A DNA stretch of 64,000 nt from Metabacillus schmidteae (GCF_903166545.1 NZ_CAESCH010000001.1:1988001-2052000), one strand, 5' to 3'; counted from the stretch's first letter, positions 8,725-17,909 are shown. The notes: a model not told the origin generated them from the letters alone. Translations and numbers: made by a program.

Positions 8725-9771
8725 TTATACATTCAAGAACTTCACACAAACAGGATCAGGAACAGATATTTTTGAATCTAGTAAAGTTAATTTTCCTGTT
8801 TCTGCATCACGTGCATAAAGAACAAGATTACTGCTTTCTTGATTTGACGCTACAACGAATTTTTCTGTTGGATCAAGTACAAAATCGCGTGGCCAGTTTC
8901 CTTCTGTTGATGTGTATTCGATGAATGTCAGTTCACCGCTTTCTGAATTTACACTGTAAAGCGCAATGCTGTCATGTCCACGATTGCCTGCATAAACAAA
9001 GCGGCCGTCAGAAGAAATATGAATCGCACTTCCCTGACTGTTTTCGGTAAAATCCTCTGGAATTGTTGGGATGTATTGAAGCTCTGTAAATACTCCTGTT
9101 TCTGAATTATAGCTTAATGCAATCACTTCATTGCTAAGCTCTGTCATAACATAAGCAAACTTACCATTTGGATGGAAGGTAATATGTCTTGGCCCGCTGC
9201 CAGCTTTTACTAGCAATGTGTGTGCTTCTTCTAATCGGCCATTTTCAATTTTATATGTAATGACTTTATCAATTCCTAAGTCAACAGCCACAACAAATTT
9301 TTCATCAGGTGTAAAGCCTGAAAAGTGAGTATGAGGCTTTTCTTGTCGTTCGTGTGGACCTTGACCGGTATGCTCAACAACCGCAACAGCTGAAGAGACA
9401 GAACCACCTTCATCTACTAAAAATGATTCCACTGTTCCTTTATGATAGTTTGCTGTCACAACTTGCTTGTTTTGATGATCTACACTCACATGACATGGAG
9501 AAGCACCATCAAGTAATGTACGGTTGATCTCAGAAAGGTCACCGGTTTCCTGATTGATAGAGTAGGAAGCAACTCCACCTTGATTTCCTTCTTTTACAAC
9601 AGCATAAAGATTTTTATTATCATTGTTTACGCAAATGTATGTAGGGTTGTCCAACTCTGCTACAGGTTTAACATCTCCAAGCTTTGCAGCCTCTGTGTCA
9701 AGTGTGAAGCTGTAGACTCCTTTACTATCACCTTTTGTGTATGTACCGATAAAACCGATTAGTTTTGACAA
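8725..9771 (-). CDS. pgl: Lactonase family protein (6-phosphogluconolactonase, YkgB-like)
   Basis: Seven-bladed beta-propeller lactonase (COG2706 type) that opens 6-phosphogluconolactone or a related sugar lactone. It begins MSKLIGFIGTYTKGDSKGVY and shows repeated blade motifs (GASPCHVSVD, GSGPRHITFHPNGKFAYV, GNWPRDFVLDPTEKFVVAS). The start is a TTG at 9771, 8 nt from AAAGGAG; an upstream in-frame TTG at 9789 overlaps that RBS. Length is 348 residues, as in B. subtilis YkgB. It is convergent with the dehydratase operon. It could serve that oxidative pathway as well as the pentose phosphate route, but it is a separate transcription unit. Confidence 0.88.
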   Translation of the reverse strand: MSKLIGFIGTYTKGDSKGVYSFTLDTEAAKLGDVKPVAELDNPTYICVNNDNKNLYAVVKEGNQGGVASYSINQETGDLSEINRTLLDGASPCHVSVDHQNKQVVTANYHKGTVESFLVDEGGSVSSAVAVVEHTGQGPHERQEKPHTHFSGFTPDEKFVVAVDLGIDKVITYKIENGRLEEAHTLLVKAGSGPRHITFHPNGKFAYVMTELSNEVIALSYNSETGVFTELQYIPTIPEDFTENSQGSAIHISSDGRFVYAGNRGHDSIALYSVNSESGELTFIEYTSTEGNWPRDFVLDPTEKFVVASNQESSNLVLYARDAETGKLTLLDSKISVPDPVCVKFLNV

Positions 9772-9907
9772 GAGAATTTCTCCTTTCAATTTGTAATACC
9801 TTACATTATATCGTTAGATTATTGGAAACAACAACATTTTGATATGGCTATTTGTTTAAATATGCTACTATAATAGTATTTATATGGAATAGAAAAGGAG
9901 AAGAAGA

Positions 9908-11623
9908 ATGCTAAAGCGGTTTTTTTCATATTATACCCCTCATAAAAAGCTTTTTATTATGGACTTTAGCAGTGCGATCATCGTAGCTCTATTAGAGTTA
10001 GCCTTTCCGCTTGCAGTTCAATGGTTTATAGATTCTTTATTACCAACTGAAAACTGGTCAGCAATCGTATCTGTAAGTATTACGCTATTAGTTTTATATA
10101 TTTTAAGTACATTTTTGCAGTATATCGTCAATTACTGGGGACATATGCTAGGAATAAATATTGAAACAGATATGAGAAAACAGCTGTTTCAGCATGTACA
10201 AAAGCAGTCATTTAAGTTTTTTGACAATACGAAGACAGGAAATATTATGAGTCGTATTACAAATGATTTAATGGATATCGGTGAGCTTGCCCACCATGGT
10301 CCTGAGGATTTATTTATATCTATTATGACGTTTGTTGGTGCGTTTTGGATTATGTTCACAGTTAATGTCAAGTTGGCATTAGTAGCACTTATTATTTTAC
10401 CGTTTTTAGCTTGGTTAATTGTCGTAAGTAACTTGAAGATGAATAAAGCTTGGAAAAAAATGTACGGTGAAATCGCAGATGTAAATGCTCGTGTAGAAGA
10501 CAGTGTTTCGGGTGTGCGAGTAGTTCAATCTTTTACAAATGAAAGCTTTGAAAACAAACGTTTTTCTGTGAATAATATGAAATTCCGTAAAGCTAAGCTA
10601 GGTGGATATAAAGTAATGTCCTTTAGCTTATCAGGAATTTATATGATGACACGATTTGTCACACTTGCAGTTCTCGTTGTAGGGGCATGGCTAAGCTATA
10701 CAGGACAGCTTACTTACGGTGAGTTAGTTGGATTTGTCTTGTATATTAATGTACTCTTTAAGCCCATTGATAAAATTAGTGCTTTAATGGAACTTTATCC
10801 AAAAGGAATGGCCGGATTTAAACGATTTACTGAGCTGCTTGATATGGATCCGGATGTTCAAGATGTAAAAGATGCTGTTGAAGTTCAAACACTCCGTGGA
10901 GATATTACATTTAATGATGTAACATTTGGTTATGATGAACATAAACAGGTATTGAATGGAATTGACTTGTCTATTTCAGCAGGTGAAACAATTGCTTTTG
11001 TTGGACCATCTGGTGCTGGAAAAACAACAATCTGTACCCTGATTCCTCGTTTTTACGATGTTGACAATGGTTCAATTAAAATTGATGGAATTGATGTACG
11101 TAATATGACAAAACAATCACTTCGTTCTCAAATTGGAATTGTGCAGCAGGATGTTTTCCTTTTTACAGGCACATTAAGAGAAAATATTGCGTACGGAAAA
11201 CTGGGTGCAACACAGGAGGAAATAGAGGAAGCTGCTAAAAGAGCTCATTTAGAAAGTTTTATTGAATCACTTCCATTTGGCTATGACACCCAAATTGGTG
11301 AACGTGGCTTAAAGTTATCAGGAGGACAAAAGCAACGTATTGCAATAGCAAGAATGTTTTTGAAAAATCCACCGATTTTAATATTAGATGAGGCCACATC
11401 AGCGTTGGATACAGAAACAGAACTTATTATCCAGCAAGCCTTAACAGAGTTATCACAAAACCGGACAACACTTGTTATTGCACATCGTCTTGCAACTATT
11501 CGAAACGCAGACCGTATCGTCGTTGTGACAGAGGATGGAATTGCTGAACAAGGAAAGCATGATGAATTAATTGAACAAGGTGGAATCTTTGCCAACCTTC
11601 ATCGTGTCCAATATCAGAGGTAA
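9908..11623 (+). CDS. ABC exporter, fused membrane and ATPase domains
   Basis: Half-transporter of the multidrug/lipid exporter type (Sav1866/MsbA-like), 571 residues, acting as a dimer in the membrane. Residues 1-310 hold about six membrane helices. The nucleotide-binding domain has Walker A GPSGAGKTT near 366, the signature LSGGQKQR near 470, and Walker B ILILDEATSALD near 488-499. RBS AAAGGAGAAGAAG precedes the ATG. It stands alone, so the substrate is unknown. A weak terminator follows. Confidence 0.93.
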   Translation: MLKRFFSYYTPHKKLFIMDFSSAIIVALLELAFPLAVQWFIDSLLPTENWSAIVSVSITLLVLYILSTFLQYIVNYWGHMLGINIETDMRKQLFQHVQKQSFKFFDNTKTGNIMSRITNDLMDIGELAHHGPEDLFISIMTFVGAFWIMFTVNVKLALVALIILPFLAWLIVVSNLKMNKAWKKMYGEIADVNARVEDSVSGVRVVQSFTNESFENKRFSVNNMKFRKAKLGGYKVMSFSLSGIYMMTRFVTLAVLVVGAWLSYTGQLTYGELVGFVLYINVLFKPIDKISALMELYPKGMAGFKRFTELLDMDPDVQDVKDAVEVQTLRGDITFNDVTFGYDEHKQVLNGIDLSISAGETIAFVGPSGAGKTTICTLIPRFYDVDNGSIKIDGIDVRNMTKQSLRSQIGIVQQDVFLFTGTLRENIAYGKLGATQEEIEEAAKRAHLESFIESLPFGYDTQIGERGLKLSGGQKQRIAIARMFLKNPPILILDEATSALDTETELIIQQALTELSQNRTTLVIAHRLATIRNADRIVVVTEDGIAEQGKHDELIEQGGIFANLHRVQYQR

Positions 11624-11624
11624 T

Positions 11625-11660
11625 AAAGAAGGTGGGACAGAGATGTTCCATCTTTTTTAG
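11625..11660 (+). terminator. Terminator after ABC exporter
   Basis: An imperfect inverted repeat, GGTGGGACA / TGTTCCATC with G-U pairs, is followed by TTTTTT at about 11653-11658. It sits immediately after the exporter stop codon. Confidence 0.7.
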
Positions 11661-11760
11661 TAGTTGGGTAAGAATGATTGTTTAGATACTACAAGATTAT
11701 TATTAATATGGCTAGAAAAACTTCCAATCACAAAAAAATATTAGGCTTGCAAAAAACTGT

Positions 11761-11790
11761 CAACCACTCAAATAAGTTTTTTAGTGGTTG
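11761..11790. repeat. Isolated inverted repeat in the exporter-transporter gap
   Basis: CAACCACT (11761-11768) pairs with AGTGGTTG (11783-11790). No T-tract follows on the plus strand; on the minus strand a T-run follows after ACAG, but no minus-strand gene ends there. Function unclear; possibly a gene remnant. Confidence 0.4.
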
Positions 11791-11866
11791 CGATTACATC
11801 ATATATGTACCAAGGAGCCGCCATTGCCATTGTATTTTTTAAATAATCCGACTTCTATAAAACAGA

Positions 11867-11895
11867 TTGACACGGATTCCTCAGTTCTGTATTTT
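11867..11895 (+). promoter_or_regulatory. Sigma-A-type promoter for acetate-family transporter
   Basis: A perfect -35 TTGACA (11867-11872) and -10 TATTTT (11890-11895) are separated by 17 bp, about 30 bp upstream of the transporter start. Confidence 0.7.
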
Positions 11896-11924
11896 ATATA
11901 AGTATGTCTTTTTAGGAGGAATTT

Positions 11925-12533
11925 ATGAATAATCATCAAGTAAAAATTACAACGGCAGATCCATCAGCGCTTGGGTTATTTGGATTAGCAATGGTGACTC
12001 TTGTGGCGTCATCACAAAAATTAGGGATTACAGACGGCTTATCGTTTATTTTACCTTGGGCGTTCTTTTTAGGTGGACTAGCCCAACTGTTTGCCTGTGT
12101 TCAAGATGCTAAGCACAATAATATTTTTGGTACCACAGCATTTGGTGCATTTGGGTTATTCTGGTTCGGTGTTGGTATGTCCTGGTTGATCCAACTAGGT
12201 GCTTTTGGAGAGAACTTAGCGGCAAATGTTGATCCGAAGCAACTTGGTGTTGCGTTTATCGGTTATTTGATTTTTAGTGTATATATGACGATTGGTGCAA
12301 TGGAAACTCATAAAGTATTATTCTTTATTTTTGTTTTTATCGATTTCTTATTCATTGGGTTATCATTAAGCACATTTGGCATTATGCACGAAGCGACTCA
12401 TATGCTGGCAGCTGTATCTGAGTTAATCATTGCATTGCTTTCTTTCTATGGATCTGCAGCAGTTGTTTTAAATACACATTTTGGACAGGTTGTTTTACCA
12501 ATTGGTAAGCCATTTGGTGTTTTTAAGAAGTAA
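11925..12533 (+). CDS. GPR1/FUN34/YaaH (SatP) family acetate transporter
   Basis: Small polytopic membrane protein of the acetate uptake (AceTr) family, 202 residues with six hydrophobic segments. The family's N-terminal NPAPLGL-type motif appears as ADPSALGLFGLAM (about residues 11-23). It has the GGLAQLFA and THKVLFFIFVFIDFLF segments typical of the family. RBS AGGAGG precedes the ATG, and a clear promoter and terminator make it a single-gene unit. Acetate or succinate uptake is known for family members; the substrate here is inferred. Confidence 0.88.
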   Translation: MNNHQVKITTADPSALGLFGLAMVTLVASSQKLGITDGLSFILPWAFFLGGLAQLFACVQDAKHNNIFGTTAFGAFGLFWFGVGMSWLIQLGAFGENLAANVDPKQLGVAFIGYLIFSVYMTIGAMETHKVLFFIFVFIDFLFIGLSLSTFGIMHEATHMLAAVSELIIALLSFYGSAAVVLNTHFGQVVLPIGKPFGVFKK

Positions 12534-12539
12534 GAAGAA

Positions 12540-12569
12540 GAGGCTAACGCGTAGTTAGTCTCTTTTTTA
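12540..12569 (+). terminator. Terminator after acetate-family transporter
   Basis: GAGGCTAAC (12540-12548) pairs with GTTAGTCTC (12554-12562), followed by a run of six T. Confidence 0.9.
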
Positions 12570-12626
12570 ATGGTGTTTTCGCATACTTTGTTGTTTATGA
12601 TACAGTGAAAAGTTAAAAATTAGACC

Positions 12627-12745
12627 GTTCCATTTCGCTGCAGTCACTCCATGCGCCGGGGAGGAAGCTGAGCCTCCCGGCTGGCCTGCGGGGTCTCAGC
12701 CTTTCCTCACTTCCCGCAGGAGTCGAGTGACTTCCGCTTCATTCC
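12627..12745. repeat. GC-rich palindromic intergenic repeat element
   Basis: About 120 bp that are visibly more GC-rich than the surroundings, with nested inverted repeats. The outer arms are GTCACTC (12643-12649) and GAGTGAC (12725-12731). Inner arms are GGGAGG/CCTCCC and CCTGCGGG/CCCGCAGG. It resembles the dispersed, non-coding palindromic repeats found in many Bacillaceae genomes. No open frame lies in it. The rest of the gap to rocF (12746-13059) is very AT-rich and holds only a possible Arg box. Confidence 0.7.
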
Positions 12746-12981
12746 AATATAGAGTTAAATTATTTTAAAAGCAACAAACTTTGCGATATCAGACATAAAT
12801 GAAAAATTACGATTTAAAATTTTGCTTTAAGAAAAAAATATTTGAAAACAAAATGGGAAACGTATTATTTTTTTGTGCTTGGTTAGTTATATTAAAAAAA
12901 CTAATGTTTAATTGAATTCCTTGAAAATAAACAAGTATTTAATAAATTTTAAATATTAATATATTAATTTCTGTATGAATA

Positions 12982-12995
12982 TGAATAAATATACG
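12982..12995 (+). promoter_or_regulatory. Possible Arg box (AhrC/ArgR site) upstream of arginase
   Basis: TGAATAAATATACG matches 12 of 14 positions of the ARG-box pattern TGAATWWWWATTCA, and a second half-site, TATGAATA, lies just upstream. AhrC activates roc genes in B. subtilis (established). I found no clear sigma-54 -24/-12 element, which roc promoters of B. subtilis use. Confidence 0.4.
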
Positions 12996-13059
12996 CAACT
13001 GTGTCGAGTTGAGTCATCATTCACCTCTCATTTACAATGAGAAAAAGGGGGAGTGGGTT

Positions 13060-13965
13060 ATGAAAAAGCATATAACAATCATTGGGGCTCCTATGGATTT
13101 AGGGCAATCCAGAAGAGGAGTTGACATGGGGCCGAGTGCAATTCGCTATGCGGGTGTTGTAGAGCGTTTAGAAATGCTAGATTATAAGATTCACGATAAA
13201 GGGGATATTCAAATTGGCAGACCAGGAAGGGAAGAGGAAACTTCTGCCGGGAATAATTTGAAATATTTAAATGCTGTTTCAAAGGCTAGTCAAAAATTAG
13301 CAGAAGCAGTAGATGAAGTTGTAAATAAGGGGTCATTTCCACTCGTATTTGGTGGTGACCACAGTATTGCCATAGGGACACTTGCTGGTATTTCTAAGCA
13401 TTATCAGAATTTAGGTGTCATTTGGTATGACGCCCATGGAGATTTAAATACTGGTGAAACTTCACCTTCAGGAAATATACATGGTATGCCGTTGGCGGTA
13501 AGTCTTGGAATTGGACATCAGGATTTAACAACAATTGCAGGGTACACGGGAAAAATAAAGCCGGAGAATATTGTCATTATTGGTGCACGTTCATTAGATG
13601 AAGGAGAAAAACTACTTATCCATGAAAAAGGAATTAAAGTGTACACAATGCATGAAATCGATCGACTCGGGATGACAAAGGTAATGGAAGATGCGATCGC
13701 TTACTTAAAAAATAAAACTGATGGTGTTCATTTATCTCTTGATTTAGACGGACTTGATCCGAGTGATGCACCTGGTGTAGGGACTCCGGTTTTAGGAGGA
13801 ATTAGTTACAGAGAAAGCCATTTAGCAATGGAAATTTTAGAAGAATCAAAAATGATTACGTCAGCTGAATTTGTTGAGGTAAATCCGATATTGGATGAAA
13901 AGAATAAAACAGCAGAAGTAGCAGTTGCGTTAATGGGGTCGTTATTTGGGGAAAAGCTTCTATAA
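13060..13965 (+). CDS. rocF: Arginase
   Basis: Hydrolyses arginine to ornithine and urea in the cytoplasm, the first step of arginine catabolism. The binuclear manganese motifs are visible: [18 protein letters not shown] and SLDLDGLDP. With the ATG at 13060 (RBS AAAGGGGGAG) the product is 301 residues, matching Bacillus arginases; a longer frame from a TTG at 13009 has no ribosome site. The ornithine aminotransferase gene follows within 16 bp, so the pair carries arginine to glutamate semialdehyde. B. subtilis rocE (permease) and rocR are not here. Confidence 0.96.
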   Translation: MKKHITIIGAPMDLGQSRRGVDMGPSAIRYAGVVERLEMLDYKIHDKGDIQIGRPGREEETSAGNNLKYLNAVSKASQKLAEAVDEVVNKGSFPLVFGGDHSIAIGTLAGISKHYQNLGVIWYDAHGDLNTGETSPSGNIHGMPLAVSLGIGHQDLTTIAGYTGKIKPENIVIIGARSLDEGEKLLIHEKGIKVYTMHEIDRLGMTKVMEDAIAYLKNKTDGVHLSLDLDGLDPSDAPGVGTPVLGGISYRESHLAMEILEESKMITSAEFVEVNPILDEKNKTAEVAVALMGSLFGEKLL

Positions 13966-13981
13966 GATAGGAGGAATGAAA

Positions 13982-15175
13982 TTGAAAACAACATCAGAAC
14001 AAGTCATTGATCAAACAGAGCAATACGGGGCAAAAAATTATCACCCCTTACCAATTGTTATTTCCAAGGCAGAGGGAATTTGGGTTGAGGACCCTGAAGG
14101 AAATCGTTATATGGATATGTTAAGTGCTTATTCTGCAGTAAACCAGGGACATCGACATCCAAAGATTATTCAAGCCTTAAAAGATCAGGCTGATAAAGTG
14201 ACCTTAACATCGCGAGCTTTTCATAATGATCAATTAGGTCCGTGGTATGAACGAATTACCAGCCTTACAAAAAAGGAAATGGCACTTCCGATGAATACTG
14301 GAGCGGAAGCTGTAGAAACTGCTGTCAAAGCAATAAGACGATGGGGTTATCAAGTGAAAGGGATCTTAAAAAACCAAGCGGAGATTATTGCATGTGAAGG
14401 GAATTTCCATGGTCGAACAATGACAGCTGTCTCCCTTTCTTCTGATGAAGAATATCGAAAAGGCTTCGGCCCTATGTTACCTGGTATTAAGCTCATACCT
14501 TATGGAGACATTGAGGCTTTAAAGGCAGCGATTACACAGAATACAGCTGGTTTTCTTTTTGAACCAATTCAAGGAGAGGCGGGAATTAATATACCTCCAA
14601 CAGGCTTTATCAAGGAAGCCTTTGATTTATGCAAGGCAAATAATATATTATTTGTTGCTGATGAAATTCAAGCAGGTTTAGGTCGATCAGGAAAATTATT
14701 TGCCTGTGATTGGGAAGGTGTAATACCTGATATGTATATTTTAGGCAAAGCACTGGGTGGCGGTGTGTTTCCAATATCATGTGTGGTAGCTAACCGTGAT
14801 GTTCTTGGCGTTTTTAACCCTGGCTCTCATGGATCAACATTTGGAGGTAACCCATTAGCCTGTGCGGTCTCACTTGCTTCACTCGAGGTTATTGAAGAAG
14901 AAAAATTAATAGAGCGCTCTTTGGAATTAGGTACTTATTTTATGGAACAATTGAAGGAAATAAACAACCCGGTTATTAAGGAGATTAGAGGAAGAGGACT
15001 TTTTATCGGAGTTGAACTAACTGAACCTGCTCGCGGCTATTGTGAAAAGTTAAAAGAACAGGGATTACTATGTAAAGAAACACATGATATGGTCATCCGC
15101 TTTGCACCTCCACTAGTCATTACAAAAGCGGAGCTTGATTGGGCGATTGAAAGAATTAAACAGGTATTGGCATAA
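13982..15175 (+). CDS. rocD: Ornithine aminotransferase
   Basis: PLP enzyme converting ornithine and 2-oxoglutarate to glutamate semialdehyde and glutamate. The sequence is very close to B. subtilis RocD throughout ([41 protein letters not shown]). The PLP Lys is in [14 protein letters not shown]. Start: GGAGG at 13970-13974 leaves only 1 nt to the ATG at 13976 but 7 nt to the TTG at 13982, so TTG is preferred; this gives 397 residues. It is in one operon with rocF. Confidence 0.95.
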   Translation: MKTTSEQVIDQTEQYGAKNYHPLPIVISKAEGIWVEDPEGNRYMDMLSAYSAVNQGHRHPKIIQALKDQADKVTLTSRAFHNDQLGPWYERITSLTKKEMALPMNTGAEAVETAVKAIRRWGYQVKGILKNQAEIIACEGNFHGRTMTAVSLSSDEEYRKGFGPMLPGIKLIPYGDIEALKAAITQNTAGFLFEPIQGEAGINIPPTGFIKEAFDLCKANNILFVADEIQAGLGRSGKLFACDWEGVIPDMYILGKALGGGVFPISCVVANRDVLGVFNPGSHGSTFGGNPLACAVSLASLEVIEEEKLIERSLELGTYFMEQLKEINNPVIKEIRGRGLFIGVELTEPARGYCEKLKEQGLLCKETHDMVIRFAPPLVITKAELDWAIERIKQVLA

Positions 15176-15265
15176 TTAAATCATCACAATTTCCAGGGGA
15201 TAGTCTGCAAATGCCAAATTTAGGAATGTCCCTATTTTTCTTACTATCTATGACGATAAAATAAA

Positions 15266-15294
15266 TTGACACATTCTAATTGAAGTATCATACT
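15266..15294 (+). promoter_or_regulatory. Sigma-A-type promoter for small orphan gene
   Basis: TTGACA (15266-15271) and CATACT (15289-15294) are separated by 17 bp, about 40 bp before the small gene at 15333. Confidence 0.55.
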
Positions 15295-15332
15295 GCAATT
15301 AATCTTTTTAATGAGAGGGATCACATTATTAA

Positions 15333-15596
15333 ATGAAAATTATTCACCATTCCTATAAAAGAAGAGGTCAGATTGAGTTTCTATTTGAAGAGTTTCCCCA
15401 TTCTAATGTAGTGTTTTCCCCCATAAAAAACTACTATTTTATAAGAACTGTTCGGTGGAATAGGGAAGACCCAGTTGTCACACGTAGAGATCTGGAAAGA
15501 ATGGAACTTGTAGTAAATGAGTTTTTAGAATGTATTAACTTCTATAAGCAGCGTAAAGCTTATAAAAGTTTAGCTGATTTTGCAACAGAGGTATAA
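15333..15596 (+). CDS. Small hypothetical protein (87 aa)
   Basis: I do not recognise this protein. It is basic in the first third (HHSYKRRGQ), has aromatic clusters (FLFEEFPHS, KNYYFIRTVRW), and a C-terminal part that could form helices (RRDLERMELVVNEFLECINF). No signal peptide or membrane segment is seen. Support for a real gene: a consensus-like promoter upstream, a GAGAGGGA ribosome site (12-nt spacing, rather long), and a strong terminator directly after the stop. It is monocistronic between rocD and the secretion locus. Confidence 0.6.
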   Translation: MKIIHHSYKRRGQIEFLFEEFPHSNVVFSPIKNYYFIRTVRWNREDPVVTRRDLERMELVVNEFLECINFYKQRKAYKSLADFATEV

Positions 15597-15615
15597 AGTT
15601 GTGTATTTCACCGTG

Positions 15616-15650
15616 AGACTAGATGAAAGAGGATCTAGTCTTTTTTTTTA
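15616..15650 (+). terminator. Terminator after small orphan gene
   Basis: AGACTAGAT (15616-15624) pairs with ATCTAGTCT (15633-15641), followed by nine or more T. The remaining 290 bp up to esxA are AT-rich; apart from a short GGAAA/TTTCC hairpin near 15770 I see no defined site. Confidence 0.92.
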
Positions 15651-15942
15651 TTGCTAAAAAACAGCTGTGTATTAATGCCTATTACCCTCTAATGTTTCTA
15701 TACCTTAATTCCTGAATTTTCTTTAGGGAATTTATGAAAATATTACCGTAGACTTTAAAAATATTAGGAAAAAAGTTTCCTTTTTATTTACATTTTAGTT
15801 TAAACCTGTATTTATGTGGGTAGATATGATATTGGTATATAGTAGAAATTTTACAGGATATGTTTTTCTATCCAATTGATTTCCGGGTACTCACAATTAT
15901 ATAGATGAATACCGAAATATTAAGTTTAAGGAGAGGAAGTAA

Positions 15943-16236
15943 ATGTCTGGAATTATTCGTGTTACCCCTGCAGAGTTAGTAAGCATGGCCAACCGTTACT
16001 CTAGTGAAAGCAGCCAAGTTGGAGAGCAAGTTTCTCGTCTTGATACAATGATCCGCGAGCTTGAAGGTATGTGGGAAGGTGAATCAAGCAGAGCGTTCAG
16101 TGAACAATACCAATCTTTAAGACCTTCATTTATTCAAATGCAACAGCTTCTTGAGGATATCTCAACTCAACTTAACAGCACATCTAAAGCACTTGAAGAT
16201 GCTGATCAGCAAATTGCAAGTCAAATTAGAGGGTAA
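15943..16236 (+). CDS. esxA: WXG100 family T7SS effector/core protein EsxA (YukE)
   Basis: Small helical-hairpin protein secreted as a dimer by the type VIIb system and needed for its function. It has 97 residues with the WxG turn at Trp44-Glu45-Gly46 and long amphipathic helices on both sides. RBS AAGGAGAGGAAG. First gene of the secretion locus, as yukE is in B. subtilis. A 61-bp gap with an imperfect hairpin (about 16247-16282) separates it from yukD, which may let it be expressed at a higher level than the machinery. Confidence 0.96.
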   Translation: MSGIIRVTPAELVSMANRYSSESSQVGEQVSRLDTMIRELEGMWEGESSRAFSEQYQSLRPSFIQMQQLLEDISTQLNSTSKALEDADQQIASQIRG

Positions 16237-16297
16237 GCAATAAGAAAGCAGGGGCGCTCTTTCTAAAGACGCGCTCCTTCCTTATGAGGTGATTTGA

Positions 16298-16537
16298 ATG
16301 TACATAGAAATTACAATTGATCTAAAAAACTACCAACAAGACAGCTTTGATATCAGACTATCTAATTACCATTCTGTTAAAAAATTAATTGATATCGTTT
16401 GGCAAGCAAAAAGTATGGCAGAGCCGCCAAGACAAGGTGCTTGGATAAGAGTTGTTAATAAACAGAAGGTTATACAAGGAACAGAGCGACTCCTGGATGC
16501 AGGTATACGAACAGGAGACAGAATTGAAATTCTATAA
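16298..16537 (+). CDS. yukD: Ubiquitin-like T7SS protein YukD/EsaB
   Basis: Cytosolic ubiquitin-fold accessory protein of type VIIb secretion, 79 residues, beginning MYIEITIDLKNYQQDSFDIR and ending in the beta-grasp strand GIRTGDRIEIL. It has no C-terminal Gly-Gly, as expected for this family, which is not conjugated. RBS GAGGTGA. EssB starts 13 bp after the stop. Its place between EsxA and EssB is the standard yuk order. Confidence 0.93.
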   Translation: MYIEITIDLKNYQQDSFDIRLSNYHSVKKLIDIVWQAKSMAEPPRQGAWIRVVNKQKVIQGTERLLDAGIRTGDRIEIL

Positions 16538-16550
16538 AGGAGAAATAGGC

Positions 16551-17870
16551 ATGTCAACAGAAAATAACTCTACCTCATACCTAACAGATCAACTGGAAGC
16601 CATTATCACGCGTAAAGAGCAAATCATGACATTTGCTTTTCAAAAGGAAAAAGTTAAATTAGATAATCCTACGGAAATCTCCTTTCTAACTGAATTAAAC
16701 CCGTCGATTGAAAAGGACATAGTTATGAAGGACGATGAGCTCACCATTCAATATAAACTCCCTAATACCTATTCTTTTCTTCTTCCTCAATTGAAACGAT
16801 TAGATGAGAAAGAGCGATTCGTTCTTGGATATAAAATCGTGCAGTCAGTGACAAATCATAAACTTTCACGAATTCATCTCGTTGTGTGTCCGGACAACAT
16901 CGTTCTTGACCAAGGACTACATACATATTTTCTTCATTACGGAGTAAAAGAAAGTCTACCTCCTTATGAACATAATCTCGAGAAATTATTTCAAGAGGTA
17001 AAGGCAACTGTTGCTTCTGTTGTAGATACAACCTATTCATTTGAGCAATATGTCCAGTTTTCTCAAACAATAAAGCTATCAACAGTAGTGAAAAAGATAA
17101 TGGAAGCAAAGGAGTATAATGAATTACTTGACATAATTGATGGTGAAATCGGGAGAGTTAACCATGAAAAAACCCTTCAGATGACTGTAAATAAGAATAC
17201 ATGGAAACTTAATCGGTATGTGTTAATTGGAGTTTCTTTATTGTTTATTCCGGCATTTATTTATAGCTTATATTCAATATTTTCATTACAGCCAAAGAAA
17301 GATAGCTTTATTCAAGCACAGGAGGAGTTTCTGCAAAATAACTATAGTGAAGTTGTAACTGAGCTTCAGCCATATAGCATTGAAGATATGCCAAAGGTGA
17401 CTCAATATCAATTGTCCTTATCTTATATTGTGAATGAATCATTATCGGAAGACCAACAAGAAACGGTTCGAAATACAATTACTTTACAAACAGATCCTCA
17501 ATATTATGAGTACTGGATTCGAATTGGACGTGGTGAGGCTGAGGATGCACTCGATATTGCGAGATTCCTGGAAGATAGAGACCTTATCTTATTTGGATTA
17601 TTAAAATATAAAGAACAATTAAAATCTGATGATAGTTTAGATCGTGAAGAAAGAGAGCAAGCGTTAGCTGATATAGAAAATGAAATTGAGGAATATCAAC
17701 GAGAAGCAGAGTCAGAACTTGTTGAAGAAGAACAAGATCAGCCTGTATCGACTCCAGTCGAGGAAGAAACCCAGCCTGCTGAAACGGAAGTCGAAACGAA
17801 TGAGCAGACTGAACAGCAACAAACACAAACAAAACAAGAAAGTACTCAAGGAGAAACAAAAGCTGAGTAG
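16551..17870 (+). CDS. essB: T7SS membrane pseudokinase-like protein EssB (YukC)
   Basis: Core membrane component of the type VIIb apparatus. It has an N-terminal cytoplasmic pseudokinase-like domain (about 1-215), one membrane helix (YVLIGVSLLFIPAFIYSLY, about 223-241) and an extracellular helical region ending in an acidic/Gln-rich tail (EEEQDQPVSTPVEEETQ). The ATG at 16551 follows AAAGGAG and gives 439 residues, close to YukC; the open frame extends upstream into yukD but without a ribosome site. Gene order supports the call. Confidence 0.93.
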   Translation: MSTENNSTSYLTDQLEAIITRKEQIMTFAFQKEKVKLDNPTEISFLTELNPSIEKDIVMKDDELTIQYKLPNTYSFLLPQLKRLDEKERFVLGYKIVQSVTNHKLSRIHLVVCPDNIVLDQGLHTYFLHYGVKESLPPYEHNLEKLFQEVKATVASVVDTTYSFEQYVQFSQTIKLSTVVKKIMEAKEYNELLDIIDGEIGRVNHEKTLQMTVNKNTWKLNRYVLIGVSLLFIPAFIYSLYSIFSLQPKKDSFIQAQEEFLQNNYSEVVTELQPYSIEDMPKVTQYQLSLSYIVNESLSEDQQETVRNTITLQTDPQYYEYWIRIGRGEAEDALDIARFLEDRDLILFGLLKYKEQLKSDDSLDREEREQALADIENEIEEYQREAESELVEEEQDQPVSTPVEEETQPAETEVETNEQTEQQQTQTKQESTQGETKAE

Positions 17871-17909
17871 TGAAGATGTTAAATGAAAGAAGAAACAGGT
17901 GGTGATAAT

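Noticed and set aside
12627..12745. Palindromic region considered as an insertion sequence or attachment site
   Set aside because: No transposase or integrase frame and too short; fits a non-autonomous dispersed repeat better.
17680..17886. 68-codon plus-strand frame inside the end of essB
   Set aside because: Lies wholly in another frame of essB's low-complexity acidic tail; Lys-rich composition is a frame artefact.
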